Shown piece after piece: positions 35,692-45,188 of a DNA stretch of 64,000 nucleotides; position 1 is the first letter of the stretch; each line of letters opens with the position of its first letter. The position numbers and the translations under genes are program-made. The DNA is from Sphingomonas sp. PP-F2F-A104-K0414. Its GTDB lineage: Bacteria; Pseudomonadota; Alphaproteobacteria; Sphingomonadales; Sphingomonadaceae. The stretch covers positions 62,001 to 126,000 of the forward strand of contig NZ_SLYD01000007.1 of the NCBI RefSeq assembly GCF_004340945.1. Reading direction: 5' to 3'. Under the pieces are notes generated by a model. That model made no database searches and was not told the origin of the DNA. It saw only the letters and a program-made list of their open reading frames with translations.

Positions 35692-35970
35692 ATGGCATCC
35701 ATGAATATATCGCTGCCAGATCCGATGCGCGACTACGTGCAGGAGCGGATCGACCGCGGGCAGTACGCCAGCGTTAGCGATTATTTCCGCGACCTGGTTG
35801 CACGAGATCAAAGCGCCGTCGAGAATGAGGAGCGTTGGCTTAGCGAGTTGGATTCATCAATATCCGGTAGCTTGGCCGAAATGAACGCCGGCGGGGGCGT
35901 GGCGCTGGATGTCGCGTGCGACGCGGTGCTGGCTGAAATCGAGGGGACGCGCCGTCAGTCGCACGCATGA
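35692..35970 (+). CDS. parD: ParD-family antitoxin
   Basis: A 92-residue protein. MASMNISLPDPMRDYVQERI begins a ribbon-helix-helix DNA-binding domain, with QYASVSDYFRDLVARDQ as the second helix pair; the acidic C-terminal half would wrap the toxin. It should neutralise ParE and repress its own promoter. The stop overlaps the toxin start by four bases, the standard layout. Starts at 35692 (preceded by GGAG) or 35701 are both possible. Confidence 0.85.
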   Translation: MASMNISLPDPMRDYVQERIDRGQYASVSDYFRDLVARDQSAVENEERWLSELDSSISGSLAEMNAGGGVALDVACDAVLAEIEGTRRQSHA

Positions 35971-36263
35971 GAGTCGTTTTGTCGTCGCATGCGGTTACCG
36001 ACCTCAATAAAATCGGTTTGTATATCGCTGCTGACAATCCATCTCGCGCGGCCTCTTTCGTGGGCGAATTGCGTGAAGTGGCGCTGCGAATCGCCGACGT
36101 GCCGCTCGGCTTCCCATTGGTGGCGCGCTATGAAGCGCTTGGCATCCGCCGAAGGTCCTGGAAGGGCTACGGCATCCTGTACTCGGCGTTGCCCGGCCGG
36201 GTGTTCGTCCACCGCATCATCGGCCCCGGTCAGGATTACGATCGAGTGCTGAGCACGATCTAA
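35967..36263 (+). CDS. parE: ParE-family toxin
   Basis: A 98-residue RelE/ParE-fold toxin: VVLSSHAVTDLNKIGLYIAA, NPSRAASFVGELREVALRIA, RRRSWKGYGILYSALPGRVF and a final HRIIGPGQDYDRVL. The order of helix hairpin and beta-sheet motifs is typical. ParE members poison DNA gyrase, while RelE members cleave mRNA; the sequence favours ParE because of its partner. The frame is complete. Confidence 0.85.
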   Translation: MRVVLSSHAVTDLNKIGLYIAADNPSRAASFVGELREVALRIADVPLGFPLVARYEALGIRRRSWKGYGILYSALPGRVFVHRIIGPGQDYDRVLSTI

Positions 36264-36386
36264 TCGAGCAGGGGCGGGTAGCTATTCCCGTAAGTGCGCT
36301 CGCCGGTCCCGATAACTTTCAACCCCCGGTTGCATTTCGCCCGACTCTCCCGTAATGGCCCGCCTTCGGTTTAAACATCAACCAGC

Positions 36387-36412
36387 AAGAGCCCGGAAAC
36401 GGGCCCGCTCTT
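36387..36412 (+). promoter_or_regulatory. Leader hairpin of rpsJ
   Basis: AAGAGC / GCTCTT outer arms enclose CCG-GAAA-CGG, 17 bases before the rpsJ start. The 36264-36429 leader must hold the S10 operon promoter; a weak TTGCAT..17..TAATGG is present at about 36330-36360 but is not convincing. Confidence 0.4.
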
Positions 36413-36429
36413 TCGCATCGGTAGGGACT

Positions 36430-36738
36430 ATGGACAGCAATATCCGCATTCGTCTGAAGGCGTTCGATCACCGTGTGCTCGATCAGGCCACTGGCGACAT
36501 CGCCGACACCGCACGCCGCACCGGCGCGCTCATCCGCGGTCCGATTCCCCTTCCGACGCGCATCGAAAAGTTCACCGTGAACCGCGGCCCGCACATCGAC
36601 AAGAAGTCGCGCGAGCAGTTCGAGGTGCGCACGTACAAGCGTATGCTGGATATCGTCCAGCCGACGCCGCAGACGGTCGATGCGCTGATGAAGCTGGACC
36701 TCGCCGCTGGCGTTGACGTCGAGATCAAGCTCGCCTAA
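36430..36738 (+). CDS. rpsJ: 30S ribosomal protein S10 (NusE)
   Basis: A 102-residue protein starting [20 protein letters not shown], with [19 protein letters not shown] and [20 protein letters not shown]. It is a head protein of the 30S subunit and the NusG/NusB contact that couples translation to transcription. The ATG at 36430 follows TAGGGACT. The longer frame from 36355 lies in the leader. It opens the S10 operon but is followed by an unusual 288-base gap before rplC. Confidence 0.97.
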   Translation: MDSNIRIRLKAFDHRVLDQATGDIADTARRTGALIRGPIPLPTRIEKFTVNRGPHIDKKSREQFEVRTYKRMLDIVQPTPQTVDALMKLDLAAGVDVEIKLA

Positions 36739-37026
36739 GGGCTGGCGTGGCGCGGTCGACCGGTAACGGTCCCGCGCCGTTCGACATTGGGATACCGCCG
36801 TCGGTGAAAACCGACGGGGCAGCGTCCCCCGTCACGCTTCCGCATTTGCAGGAGCACCAGCCCGGGACGGGGGCACGTTTCGTATTTACCGGGTTGAACC
36901 GACTCCATTCAGGGCATTTGCCGGGGATGGGGTCAGGTGGACGCATCATGGAGTTCGCTCCGGACATGGTCCGCAAGCCCCCGAGGAATAGTCCGACGGG
37001 GCCTCTGTCTAGGAAGGGACAAGATC
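36739..37026 (+). promoter_or_regulatory. Long structured region between rpsJ and rplC
   Basis: No gene in 288 bases. Stems seen: GGCGCGG-(GACCG-GTAA-CGGTC)-CCGCGCC at 36749-36778; CCGTCGGT-GAAA-ACCGACGG at 36798-36817; and GACGGGG..CCCCGTC at 36813-36833. The last two share bases 36813-36817, so they cannot form together. Other small stems (GGAG-TTCG-CTCC) lie near 36951. The arrangement suggests a regulatory leader for rplC onward. Confidence 0.5.
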
Positions 37027-37773
37027 ATGCGTACTGGCGTGATCGCGAAGAAAATGGGGATGACCCGCCTGTTCCAGGAAGATGGTCGGCACGTGCCGGT
37101 CACCGTTCTGGCACTCGAAGGCAATCAGGTCGTTTCCGTTCGCGAAATGGATCGTGACGGCTACACTGCCGTCCAGCTTGGTGCAGGTGTTGCCAAGTCG
37201 AAGAATGTCGCAAAGCCGCAGCGCGGCCATTTCGGCAAGGCCGAAGTGGAGCCCAAGGCTGTCGTCCATGAGTTCCGCGTGAACGCAGACGGCCTGCTCG
37301 ACGTCGGCGCCGAGATTTCGGCCGACCACTACGTCGCAGGCCAGATCGTCGATATCCAGGGCAAGACCCAGGGTAAGGGCTTCCAGGGCGGCATGAAGCG
37401 TTGGGGCTTCGGCGGTCTGCGGGCGACCCACGGCGTGTCGGTCTCGCACCGTTCGCTCGGTTCGACCGGTCAGCGCCAGGATCCGGGCAAGGTCTTCAAG
37501 AACAAGAAGATGGCCGGCCACATGGGCGACAAGTATCGCACCCAGCAGAACCTCGAGATCGTATCGACGGACGTCGAGCGTGGTCTCCTGTTCGTCAAGG
37601 GTTCGGTTCCTGGCTCCAAGGGCGGCTGGCTCTTCGTCAAGGACTCGGTGAAGGTCGCGCGCCACGCCGACGCACCGTTCCCCGCCGGTCTCAAGACCGC
37701 AAACAGCAACACCGCAGCAGACACGCCGGCCGAAACGACCGACGCACCTGCAGCCGACGGCCAGGAGGGCTGA
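37027..37773 (+). CDS. rplC: 50S ribosomal protein L3
   Basis: A 248-residue 23S rRNA-binding protein that starts [16 protein letters not shown] and has the long loop [20 protein letters not shown] with [20 protein letters not shown]. After the conserved core it carries about 25 extra residues rich in Ala, Thr and acidic residues ([20 protein letters not shown]). AGGAAGGGAC precedes the ATG. It follows the structured region described before. Confidence 0.97.
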   Translation: MRTGVIAKKMGMTRLFQEDGRHVPVTVLALEGNQVVSVREMDRDGYTAVQLGAGVAKSKNVAKPQRGHFGKAEVEPKAVVHEFRVNADGLLDVGAEISADHYVAGQIVDIQGKTQGKGFQGGMKRWGFGGLRATHGVSVSHRSLGSTGQRQDPGKVFKNKKMAGHMGDKYRTQQNLEIVSTDVERGLLFVKGSVPGSKGGWLFVKDSVKVARHADAPFPAGLKTANSNTAADTPAETTDAPAADGQEG

Positions 37774-37775
37774 GC

Positions 37776-38402
37776 GTGAAGATCAAGGTTTCATCTTTCG
37801 CCGGCACTGACGCAGCGGACATCGAGCTCAACGACGAGGTCTTCGGCCTCGACCCGCGCGCCGACATCCTGCACCGTGTCGTCACCTGGCAGCTCGAGAA
37901 GCGTCGCGAGACGGCTCGTGGCACCCGTGAGCGCGCAGACGTCGCACGCACCGGCAAGAAGTTCGGTCGCCAGAAGGGCGGCGGTACGGCTCGTCACGGC
38001 GATCGTCGCGCCCCTGTGTTCATCGGTGGTGGTAAGGCTCACGGCGCACGCGTCCGTGACTTCAACCCGTCGCTGAACAAGAAGGTTCGCTCGCTCGGCT
38101 TGCGGATGGCTCTCAGCAGCCACGCCAAGGCGGGTTCGCTGGTCATCATGGACAGCCTGGCTGTCGAGGGTGGCAAGACCAAGACGCTGCAGGGCGATCT
38201 CGCAAAGCTCGGCTTCGGCAAGCGTGCGCTTGTCATCGACGGCGACATGGTCGACACCAGCTTCGCATTCGCTGCGGGCAACCTGTACGAAGTTAACGTG
38301 ATGCCGGCTGCCGGCGCGAACGTTTACGACATCCTGAAGCATGACACGCTGGTGCTGACGCGCGCCGCTGTCGAAAAGCTGGAGGCGCGCTTCCATGGCT
38401 AA
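37776..38402 (+). CDS. rplD: 50S ribosomal protein L4
   Basis: A 208-residue protein with a GTG start two bases after rplC. The conserved RNA-binding loop [20 protein letters not shown] projects into the exit tunnel. In E. coli L4 represses the S10 operon by binding its leader, which makes the structured region before rplC relevant. Its last eight bases overlap rplW. Confidence 0.96.
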   Translation: MKIKVSSFAGTDAADIELNDEVFGLDPRADILHRVVTWQLEKRRETARGTRERADVARTGKKFGRQKGGGTARHGDRRAPVFIGGGKAHGARVRDFNPSLNKKVRSLGLRMALSSHAKAGSLVIMDSLAVEGGKTKTLQGDLAKLGFGKRALVIDGDMVDTSFAFAAGNLYEVNVMPAAGANVYDILKHDTLVLTRAAVEKLEARFHG

Positions 38403-38709
38403 GAAGCAGAAGGCGGGCATCGATAATCGTCATTACGACGTTATCTTGGCACCGCACATCACCGAGAAGACGACGACCCTGTCGGAGTTCAACGCGGTTG
38501 TGTTCAAGGTATCGAACGATGCCACGAAGCCCGAGATCAAGGCGGCCGTTGAGGCGCTGTTCGACGTGAACGTCGTCGGCGTGAACACGCTCGTCCAGAA
38601 GGGCAAGACCAAGAAGTGGAAGGGCACGAACTACTCGCGCTCCGACATGAAAAAGGCAATCGTGACGTTGAAGGACGGTCAGTCCATCGACGTGACGACG
38701 GGGATCTGA
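38395..38709 (+). CDS. rplW: 50S ribosomal protein L23
   Basis: A 104-residue protein at the exit of the peptide tunnel, where SRP and trigger factor dock. [20 protein letters not shown] and the [20 protein letters not shown] loop are conserved. The start overlaps the end of rplD by eight bases. Confidence 0.96.
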   Translation: MAKKQKAGIDNRHYDVILAPHITEKTTTLSEFNAVVFKVSNDATKPEIKAAVEALFDVNVVGVNTLVQKGKTKKWKGTNYSRSDMKKAIVTLKDGQSIDVTTGI

Positions 38710-38713
38710 GGCC

Positions 38714-39553
38714 ATGGCACTCAAGCATTATAATCCGACATCGCCGGCACGCCGCGGTCTTATCCTGGTCGACAAGTCGTCGCTCTGGAAGGGTCGCCCC
38801 GTCAAGGCGCTGACCGAAGGTAAGCACAAGACCGGCGGTCGTAACAACAAGGGCCATGTGACCTCGCGCGGCATCGCCGGCGGTCACAAGCAGAAGTACC
38901 GCTACATCGACTTCAAGCGTCGCAAGTGGGACGTCGAAGGCACCGTCGAGCGGATCGAGTATGATCCCAACCGCACCGCGTTCATCGCCCTGGTCAAGTA
39001 CCCGGACGAGGAGCTCGCCTACATCCTGGCGCCACAGCGTCTGGCTGTCGGCGACAAGGTCCTCGCGGCCAAGAAGACCGACGTGAAGCCAGGCAATGCC
39101 ATGGAACTCGGTCAGATGCCGGTCGGCACCATCGTCCACAACGTGGAGATGAAGCCGATGAAGGGTGGCCAGATCGCCCGTTCGGCCGGCACTTATGTGC
39201 AGGTCGTCGGTCGCGACAAGGGCATGGTGATGGTCCGCCTGAACTCGGGCGAGCAGCGCTACATCCGCAGCGATTGCATGGCGACGGTTGGCGCGGTCTC
39301 GAACCCCGACAACCAGAACCAGAACCTGGGCAAGGCAGGCCGTTCGCGCTGGATGGGCATCCGTCCTCTGACGCGCGGCGTCGCCAAGAACCCGGTCGAC
39401 CATCCGCACGGCGGTGGTGAAGGCCGTACCTCGGGTGGCCGTCATCCGGTTACGCCTTGGGGCAAGCCGACGAAGGGTGCGCGCACGCGTCATAACAAGT
39501 CGACCGACAAGATGATCATCCGGTCGCGTCATTCGACGAAGAGGAAGGGCTAA
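38714..39553 (+). CDS. rplB: 50S ribosomal protein L2
   Basis: A 279-residue protein near the peptidyl-transferase centre. [38 protein letters not shown] and the essential-histidine region [18 protein letters not shown] are intact. It lies four bases after rplW and two bases before rpsS. Confidence 0.98.
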   Translation: MALKHYNPTSPARRGLILVDKSSLWKGRPVKALTEGKHKTGGRNNKGHVTSRGIAGGHKQKYRYIDFKRRKWDVEGTVERIEYDPNRTAFIALVKYPDEELAYILAPQRLAVGDKVLAAKKTDVKPGNAMELGQMPVGTIVHNVEMKPMKGGQIARSAGTYVQVVGRDKGMVMVRLNSGEQRYIRSDCMATVGAVSNPDNQNQNLGKAGRSRWMGIRPLTRGVAKNPVDHPHGGGEGRTSGGRHPVTPWGKPTKGARTRHNKSTDKMIIRSRHSTKRKG

Positions 39554-39554
39554 C

Positions 39555-39830
39555 ATGGCTCGTTCAGTCTGGAAGGGCCCCTTCGTGGACCTTCATCTGC
39601 TCAAGAAGGCAGAAACCGCCCAGGACACTAACGCGCGTTCGCCGATCAAGACCTGGTCGCGTCGCTCGACGATCCTGCCGTCGTTCGTGGGTCTCACGTT
39701 CAACGTCTATAACGGCCGCAAGTTCGTGCCCGTCTCGGTCAACGAAGACATGGTCGGCATGAAGCTCGGTGAGTTCGCGCCCACGCGCTACTTCCCCGGC
39801 CACTCCGCCGACAAGAAGGGCAAGCGCTGA
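39555..39830 (+). CDS. rpsS: 30S ribosomal protein S19
   Basis: A 91-residue protein of the 30S head beginning [20 protein letters not shown], with the conserved [20 protein letters not shown] and a basic end SADKKGKR. Its last base overlaps the first of rplV. Confidence 0.97.
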   Translation: MARSVWKGPFVDLHLLKKAETAQDTNARSPIKTWSRRSTILPSFVGLTFNVYNGRKFVPVSVNEDMVGMKLGEFAPTRYFPGHSADKKGKR

Positions 39831-40207
39831 TGTCTAAGCAAGTCAGCCCGCGCAAGGTCGCGGACAACGAGGCGCTTTCGGTCGGTACGCAGATCCGTGG
39901 TTCCGCGCAGAAGCTCGGCCTCGTGGCTGCGCTGATCCGTGGCAAGAAGGTCGGCGATGCGATGAACATCCTCGCCTTCTCGACCAAGGGCATGGCGATC
40001 GAAGCGCGCAAGGTGCTGGCCTCGGCCATCGCCAACGCCGAGAACAACCATAACCTCGACGTCGACGCACTCGTCGTCGCCGAGGCTTCGGTCGGCAAGT
40101 CGATCACGATGAAGCGCTTCGCTACCCGCGGCCGCGGCAAGTCGACCCGCATTCTCAAGCCATTCAGCCGTCTGCGCATTGTCGTGCGCGAGCAGGAAGA
40201 AGCATAA
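39830..40207 (+). CDS. rplV: 50S ribosomal protein L22
   Basis: A 125-residue tunnel-lining protein with [20 protein letters not shown] and the beta-hairpin [20 protein letters not shown]. Loss of bases in this hairpin gives macrolide resistance; here it is complete. It overlaps rpsS and rpsC by single bases. Confidence 0.97.
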   Translation: MSKQVSPRKVADNEALSVGTQIRGSAQKLGLVAALIRGKKVGDAMNILAFSTKGMAIEARKVLASAIANAENNHNLDVDALVVAEASVGKSITMKRFATRGRGKSTRILKPFSRLRIVVREQEEA

Positions 40208-40914
40208 TGGGTCAGAAGAGCAACCCCATCGGTCTGCGTCTGCAGATCAACCGTACCTGGGATAGCCGCTGGTACGCCGAAGGCGCCGACTATGGTCGGC
40301 TCCTGCTCGAGGATCTCAAGATCCGGGCGTTCATCATGAAGACGCTGCCGCAGGCCGCGATCTCCAAGGTGGTCATCGAGCGTCCGGCCAAGCTGGCCCG
40401 CATCTCCATCTTCGCTGCACGCCCCGGCGTGATCATCGGCAAGAAGGGTGCGGACATCGAGAAGCTGCGTTCGACGATCGGCAAGATGACGTCGTCGACC
40501 GTGTCGCTGAACATCGTCGAGATCCGTAAGCCGGAAGTCGATGCGCGTCTCGTCGCGCAGGGCATTGCCGATCAGCTCGAGCGTCGTATCGCCTTCCGTC
40601 GCGCCATGAAGCGTGCGGTCCAGTCGGCGATGCGTCTCGGTGCCGAAGGCATCCGGGTGAACTGCGGTGGCCGTCTTGGCGGCGCCGAGATCGCACGGTC
40701 GGAGAGCTATCGTGAGGGTCGGGTTCCGTTGCACACGCTGCGCGCGAACATCGATTATGCCGAGGCTACGGCGCACACGTCTTACGGCGTTTGCGGCGTG
40801 AAGGTCTGGGTCTTCAAGGGCGAGATTCTCGGCAACGATCCGACGTCGTACGACCGCATCATGATGGAGGCTCAGACCTCCGGCGTGCGGCCGCAGCGCG
40901 ACGATCGTCGCTAA
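40207..40914 (+). CDS. rpsC: 30S ribosomal protein S3
   Basis: A 235-residue mRNA-entry-site protein with the KH-domain loop [16 protein letters not shown] and the C-terminal [16 protein letters not shown]. It lines the mRNA channel with S4 and S5 and has helicase activity. The frame is complete and of usual length. Confidence 0.97.
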   Translation: MGQKSNPIGLRLQINRTWDSRWYAEGADYGRLLLEDLKIRAFIMKTLPQAAISKVVIERPAKLARISIFAARPGVIIGKKGADIEKLRSTIGKMTSSTVSLNIVEIRKPEVDARLVAQGIADQLERRIAFRRAMKRAVQSAMRLGAEGIRVNCGGRLGGAEIARSESYREGRVPLHTLRANIDYAEATAHTSYGVCGVKVWVFKGEILGNDPTSYDRIMMEAQTSGVRPQRDDRR

Positions 40915-40929
40915 GGGGCAGGAACAGAC

Positions 40930-41364
40930 ATGCTGCAACCAAAAAAGACCAAGTTCCGGAAGGCCTTCAAGGGCAAGATTTCGGGCGACGCCAAGAGTGG
41001 CTTCTCGCTCAATTTCGGCTCCTACGGCCTCAAGGCGATGGAACCCGACCGGATCACCGCACGCCAGATCGAAGCGGCCCGCCGCGCGATCACGCGTCAC
41101 ATGAAGCGCCAGGGGCGTTTGTGGATCCGCATTTTCCCAGACCTTCCGGTCTCGGGAAAGCCAGCCGAAGTCCGCATGGGTAAGGGCAAGGGCGCGCCGG
41201 AATACTGGGCCGCTCGCGTCAAGCCGGGTCGGATCCTGTTCGAGCTCGACGGCGTCGACGGCAAGATCGCCGCCGAGGCGTTCGAGCGGGCGGCCATGAA
41301 GCTGCCGATCAAGGTAAAGGTCGTTGCCCGCCTGGGCGACACCTCGCATCTGGGAGGCGAGTAA
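40930..41364 (+). CDS. rplP: 50S ribosomal protein L16
   Basis: A 144-residue protein starting [20 protein letters not shown], with RPSGKP-type turn ([20 protein letters not shown]) and [16 protein letters not shown] segment. It contacts tRNA near the peptidyl-transferase centre. The conserved Arg next to MGKGKG, which is hydroxylated in E. coli, is present (VRMGKGKG). Confidence 0.97.
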   Translation: MLQPKKTKFRKAFKGKISGDAKSGFSLNFGSYGLKAMEPDRITARQIEAARRAITRHMKRQGRLWIRIFPDLPVSGKPAEVRMGKGKGAPEYWAARVKPGRILFELDGVDGKIAAEAFERAAMKLPIKVKVVARLGDTSHLGGE

Positions 41365-41368
41365 GATC

Positions 41369-41575
41369 ATGGCTCGTATCGACGACATGAAGACCAAGAG
41401 CGACGACCAACTGTCGGAGTCGCTCGGCGAACTGAAGCGTGAGCAGTTCAACCTGCGCTTCCAGGCCGCCACGAACCAGCTCGAAAAGCCGAGCCGCGTT
41501 CGTGAGGTCCGCCGCGACATCGCTCGCATCAAGACCCTGCAGGCTCAGCGCACCAGCGCTGAAGCCGCGAAGTAA
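41369..41575 (+). CDS. rpmC: 50S ribosomal protein L29
   Basis: A 68-residue two-helix protein: [20 protein letters not shown] followed by [20 protein letters not shown] and [19 protein letters not shown]. It sits beside L23 at the tunnel exit. The start is the ATG four bases after the rplP stop. Confidence 0.95.
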   Translation: MARIDDMKTKSDDQLSESLGELKREQFNLRFQAATNQLEKPSRVREVRRDIARIKTLQAQRTSAEAAK

Positions 41576-41585
41576 GGAACGTATC

Positions 41586-41858
41586 ATGCCGAAGCGCGTG
41601 CTGACCGGTCTGGTCGTGTCCGACAAGGGCGACAAGACGGTGGTCGTGAACGTCGAGCGTAAGGTGAAGCACCCGCTCTACGGGAAGATCATCCGTCGCT
41701 CGAAGAAGTATCATGCTCATGACGAGAGCAACGAGTTCAAGCAGGGCGAGACCGTGCGGATCGAAGAGACCGCACCGATCTCCAAGCTGAAGACCTGGAA
41801 GGTGATCGAGCGGGTCAACACCCACGCGACACCGGAGCGGGCTTCGGCCGAGGGCTGA
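41586..41858 (+). CDS. rpsQ: 30S ribosomal protein S17
   Basis: A 90-residue OB-fold protein: [40 protein letters not shown] and [19 protein letters not shown]. It is the last gene of the S10 operon here; two family E repeats and a terminator-like hairpin separate it from rplN, which matches the S10/spc boundary of E. coli. Confidence 0.96.
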   Translation: MPKRVLTGLVVSDKGDKTVVVNVERKVKHPLYGKIIRRSKKYHAHDESNEFKQGETVRIEETAPISKLKTWKVIERVNTHATPERASAEG

Positions 41859-41875
41859 ACTGGTACACTTCAACC

Positions 41876-42013
41876 CCGTCACCCCAGCTTACGCGGGGGT
41901 GACGGGTTTGAGTGGTAGGCATTCAAACGTACGTCACCCCAGCGAAAGCTGGGGTCTCGTGCGGCAGGGACGGACTTCGTTACCGGGATATCCCAGCTTT
42001 CGCTGGGATGACG
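41876..42013. repeat. Two palindromic repeats, family E (CGTCACCCCAGC..GGGGTGACG)
   Basis: A short hairpin CCGTCACCCCAGCTTACGCG..GGGGTGACGG at 41876-41904 and a longer pair, CGTCACCCCAGCGAAAGCTG (from 41932) against CCCAGCTTTCGCTGGGATGA (to 42013). A full copy lies at 61285-61369. They occupy the rpsQ-rplN gap. Confidence 0.85.
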
Positions 42014-42066
42014 GTAGCGAGATCGTTCTTGTGAAATACGAGTGGAACGGCTAAGCGGCCGCTCCT

Positions 42067-42102
42067 CCCCGCTGCGGTTCGTCCGTGGCGGGGTGATTTT
42101 TT
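42067..42102 (+). terminator. Terminator-like hairpin at the S10/spc boundary
   Basis: CCCCGC-T-GCGG, loop TTCGT, CCGT-G-GCGGGG, then TGATTTTTT. It has both a strong stem and a U-run. It would end or attenuate S10 transcripts before rplN, so rplN onward may need another promoter or read through. Confidence 0.7.
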
Positions 42103-42154
42103 AGGCGGGGTTCGGTCGGTATCGACCCCAGAGACAGAGAAGGGATACGGATCC

Positions 42155-42523
42155 ATGATCCAGATGCAGTCCAATCTCGACGTCGCTGACAACAGCGGCG
42201 CGAAGCGGGTGCAGTGCATCAAGGTGCTTGGGGGTTCCAAGCGTCGTGTTGCAGGCGTTGGCGACATCATCGTCGTCAGCATCAAGGAAGCGCAGCCACG
42301 TGGCCGTGTGAAGAAGGGCGACGTTCACCGCGCGGTGATCGTGCGTACCGCCAAGGATATCCGCCGTGCAGACGGTACGGTCATCCGCTTCGACGGCAAT
42401 GCCGCGGTGCTGGTCAACAAGAACGAGGAGCCGATCGGCACCCGTATCTTCGGCCCAGTCGTTCGCGAGCTGCGCGGCAAGAAGCACATGAAGATCATCA
42501 GCCTCGCGCCGGAGGTGCTGTAA
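42155..42523 (+). CDS. rplN: 50S ribosomal protein L14
   Basis: A 122-residue protein beginning [20 protein letters not shown], with [20 protein letters not shown] and [21 protein letters not shown] centre. It binds 23S rRNA at the subunit interface and the silencing factor RsfS. It is the first gene of the spc block. The stop overlaps the rplX start by one base. AGAGAAGGGATAC precedes the ATG. Confidence 0.97.
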   Translation: MIQMQSNLDVADNSGAKRVQCIKVLGGSKRRVAGVGDIIVVSIKEAQPRGRVKKGDVHRAVIVRTAKDIRRADGTVIRFDGNAAVLVNKNEEPIGTRIFGPVVRELRGKKHMKIISLAPEVL

Positions 42524-42840
42524 TGGCGTCGCAGCGTATCAAGAAGGGTGACAAGGTCATCGTCCTGTCCGGCAAGGACAAGGGCAAGACCGGTGAAGTC
42601 ACCGTTTCCATGCCGAAGACCGACAAGGTCGTCGTGTCGGGCGTCAACATCGCCGTGCGCCACACCAAGCCGACTCAGGGTGACCCGCAGGGTGGCCTGA
42701 TCCGCAAGGAGGCACCGATGCACGTTTCGAAGGTTGCGCACGTGACCGCCGACGGCAAGCCGACCCGCGTCCGCTTCGAGGAGCAGGACGGCAAGAAGGT
42801 CCGCGTCGCCGTCAAGACCGGGGAGAAGATCAATGGTTGA
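42523..42840 (+). CDS. rplX: 50S ribosomal protein L24
   Basis: A 105-residue assembly initiator protein with a KOW motif: [20 protein letters not shown] near the start and [18 protein letters not shown] later. TAATG overlap with rplN and an eight-base overlap with rplE show tight packing. Confidence 0.96.
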   Translation: MASQRIKKGDKVIVLSGKDKGKTGEVTVSMPKTDKVVVSGVNIAVRHTKPTQGDPQGGLIRKEAPMHVSKVAHVTADGKPTRVRFEEQDGKKVRVAVKTGEKING

Positions 42841-43456
42841 TCAGAACACTGGCGCTGAGAACACCGGCACCGAGGCCGTCTACGTTGCGCGCATGCGCAA
42901 GCTGTACGACGAGACGATCATCAAGGCGATGACCGAGAAGTTCGGTTACAAGAACGTCATGGAAATCCCGCGGCTCGACAAGATCGTGCTGAACATGGGC
43001 GTCGGCGAAGCCACGCAGGACAAGAAGAAGGTCGACCAGGCTGCTTCCGAAATGGAGCTGATCGCCGGCCAGAAGCCTGTCGTGACGAAGGCCAAGAAGT
43101 CGATCGCGCAGTTCAAGCTGCGTGAAGGCATGCCGATCGGCGTGAAGGTCACCCTTCGCCGCGAGCGCATGTACGAGTTTCTCGACCGTTTCATCACGAT
43201 CGCTCTTCCCCGTGTCCGCGATTTCCGCGGCCTCAACCCGAAGAGCTTCGATGGCCGTGGCAACTATGCCTGCGGTATCAAGGAGCAGATCGTGTTCCCA
43301 GAAATCAGCTATGACCGGGTCGACAAGGTCCGCGGCATGGATGTGATCGTGACGACGACCGCAAAGACCGACGACGAGGCTCGCGAGCTTCTCCGTCTGT
43401 TCGGTTTCCCGTTCCCGATCGAAGACGACGCTGCCGACGAGAAGAAGGCAGCTTAA
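42833..43456 (+). CDS. rplE: 50S ribosomal protein L5
   Basis: A 207-residue 5S rRNA-binding protein, with [40 protein letters not shown] and [20 protein letters not shown]. It has about 15 extra residues at each end relative to E. coli (N-terminal [13 protein letters not shown]-terminal [10 protein letters not shown]). A family D repeat begins seven bases after the stop. Confidence 0.96.
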   Translation: MVDQNTGAENTGTEAVYVARMRKLYDETIIKAMTEKFGYKNVMEIPRLDKIVLNMGVGEATQDKKKVDQAASEMELIAGQKPVVTKAKKSIAQFKLREGMPIGVKVTLRRERMYEFLDRFITIALPRVRDFRGLNPKSFDGRGNYACGIKEQIVFPEISYDRVDKVRGMDVIVTTTAKTDDEARELLRLFGFPFPIEDDAADEKKAA

Positions 43457-43463
43457 TCTAAGT

Positions 43464-43560
43464 CCCCCTCCCGCTTGCGGGAGGGGTCAGGGGAGGGGCC
43501 TCGCGCGTAACAGGCGTTGGTCCTTCCCTCCCCCAACCCCTCCCGCAAGCGGGAGGGGAG
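43464..43560. repeat. Palindromic repeat, family D (CCCCTCCCGCTTGCGGGAGG)
   Basis: CCCCCTCCCGCTTGCGGGAG, GGGTCAGGGGAGGGG is mirrored by CCCTCCCCCAACCCC, TCCCGCAAGCGGGAGGGGAG. A full copy lies at 59462-59559 and a half copy at 22718-22753. It interrupts the rplE-rpsN junction. Confidence 0.88.
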
Positions 43561-43584
43561 CTAGCAAAGAAAGAACTTAAGTCG

Positions 43585-43890
43585 ATGGCGAAACTGAGTT
43601 CAGTCAACAAGAACGAGCGCCGCAAGCGCATGGTCAAGCAGTATGCCCCGAAGTACGCGGCACTGAAGGCTATCGCAGCGGACAAGACGCTCGACGACGG
43701 TGAGCGTCTGATCGCTCGCCTCAAGATGGCGGCACTGCCGCGCAACGCGAACCCGACCCGCATCCGTAACCGGTGCGAGCTGACCGGTCGCCCGCGCGCC
43801 TATTACCGCAAGTTCCGGCTCTGCCGTATTCAGCTGCGCGATCTGGCCAACAAGGGCCTCATCCCCGGCGTCACGAAGTCGAGCTGGTAA
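43585..43890 (+). CDS. rpsN: 30S ribosomal protein S14
   Basis: A 101-residue S14 of the long, zinc-free type: [20 protein letters not shown] and [20 protein letters not shown] without the CxxC pairs of the zinc form. It binds the 30S head. It follows the family D repeat; GCAAAGAAAGAAC is a poor ribosome-binding sequence before the start. Confidence 0.96.
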   Translation: MAKLSSVNKNERRKRMVKQYAPKYAALKAIAADKTLDDGERLIARLKMAALPRNANPTRIRNRCELTGRPRAYYRKFRLCRIQLRDLANKGLIPGVTKSSW

Positions 43891-43900
43891 GGACTAAATC

Positions 43901-44296
43901 ATGGCAGTGACCGATCCCCTGGGTGATTTGCTCACCCGTATCCGTAATGGCCAGCGCGCGAAGAAGGACTCCGTCCTCACGCCGGCGTCGAAGCTGCGCG
44001 TCCGCGTGCTCGACGTTCTGCAGCGCGAAGGCTATATCCGTGGCTATAGCGAAGAGCAGATGGGCCCCGCGGCCGGCCTTCGCATCGAGCTGAAGTATTT
44101 CGAGGGCCAGCCTGCGATCAAGCATGTCGCGCGCGTCTCGAAGCCCGGCCGTCGCGTCTATTCCGGCTCGCAGGAACTCCCGCGCGTCCGTAACGGCCTC
44201 GGCATCACCATCGTCTCGACGCCCCGTGGCGTGCTGTCGGATTCCGAAGCGCGCGAGCAGAACGTCGGCGGCGAAGTCCTCGCGGAGGTGTTCTGA
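43901..44296 (+). CDS. rpsH: 30S ribosomal protein S8
   Basis: A 131-residue 16S rRNA binder: [20 protein letters not shown] at the N-terminus and [40 protein letters not shown] at the C-terminus. In E. coli S8 represses the spc operon by binding the rplE mRNA region. Its last base is the first of rplF. Confidence 0.96.
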   Translation: MAVTDPLGDLLTRIRNGQRAKKDSVLTPASKLRVRVLDVLQREGYIRGYSEEQMGPAAGLRIELKYFEGQPAIKHVARVSKPGRRVYSGSQELPRVRNGLGITIVSTPRGVLSDSEAREQNVGGEVLAEVF

Positions 44297-44829
44297 TGAG
44301 CCGCATTGGTAAGAAGCCGGTCACCGTACCGGCGGGCATCACGCCGACCATCGAGAACAAGCAGCTGACGATGAAGGGCCCCAAGGGTACCCTCAAGATG
44401 CCGCTTCGCGACGAGATCAGCTACACGATCGAAGACGGCGGCATTTCGGTGCAGCCGGCCAACGATACCAAGCGCGCTCGCGCGTTCTGGGGCATGCAGC
44501 GGACCATGGTGCAGAACCTGGTCACCGGCGTGTCGGAAGGCTTCACCAAGAAGCTGCTGATCACCGGCGTCGGCTATCGTGCCGCAGCGCAGGGTCGCAA
44601 CCTCAAGCTGCAGCTCGGCTACAGCCACGACGTCAACATCGACGTGCCGGAGGGGATCGAAGTCAAGACCCCCGACAACACGACGATCGAGATCTCAGGT
44701 TCGGACAAGCAGATGGTCGGTCAGCTGGCCGCGGAAATTCGTCAGTGGCGCAAGCCCGAGCCTTACAAGGGCAAGGGTATCAAGTACGACGGCGAGTTCA
44801 TCTTCCGCAAGGAAGGGAAGAAGAAGTAA
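44296..44829 (+). CDS. rplF: 50S ribosomal protein L6
   Basis: A 177-residue protein with two similar domains: [20 protein letters not shown] and [20 protein letters not shown], ending [20 protein letters not shown]. It lies near the factor-binding site. Single-base overlaps link it to rpsH and rplR. Confidence 0.97.
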   Translation: MSRIGKKPVTVPAGITPTIENKQLTMKGPKGTLKMPLRDEISYTIEDGGISVQPANDTKRARAFWGMQRTMVQNLVTGVSEGFTKKLLITGVGYRAAAQGRNLKLQLGYSHDVNIDVPEGIEVKTPDNTTIEISGSDKQMVGQLAAEIRQWRKPEPYKGKGIKYDGEFIFRKEGKKK

Positions 44830-45185
44830 TGACCAAGGGACTTTCTCTTTTCGCCAAGCGGCGTCGCCGCAACCGTACCGCGCTCCGCGCACGTGCAGGC
44901 ACCCGTCCGCGGTTGTCGGTGCATCGCTCGGGCAAGCACATCTATGCCCAGGTGATCGACGATGCCGCTGGCACGACGGTCGCATCGGCCTCGACGCTGG
45001 AGAAGGACGTGCGCGGCACGTCCGGCGCCAACATCGACGCGGCGACTTCGGTCGGCAAGCGCGTCGCCGAGGCTGCCAAGGCAGCGGGCGTGACCCAGGT
45101 CGTGTTCGATCGCGGCGGCTTCCTCTACCACGGTCGCGTGAAGGCTCTTGCCGATGCCGCGCGCGAAGCCGGATTGGAGTTCTAA
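44829..45185 (+). CDS. rplR: 50S ribosomal protein L18
   Basis: A 118-residue 5S rRNA-binding protein: [40 protein letters not shown] and [23 protein letters not shown] 44829 overlaps the stop of rplF. Confidence 0.96.
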   Translation: MTKGLSLFAKRRRRNRTALRARAGTRPRLSVHRSGKHIYAQVIDDAAGTTVASASTLEKDVRGTSGANIDAATSVGKRVAEAAKAAGVTQVVFDRGGFLYHGRVKALADAAREAGLEF

Positions 45186-45188
45186 GAC

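Noticed and set aside
35967..36263. Toxin gene as a pseudogene
   Set aside because: The frame is complete and matched in start and stop to the antitoxin.
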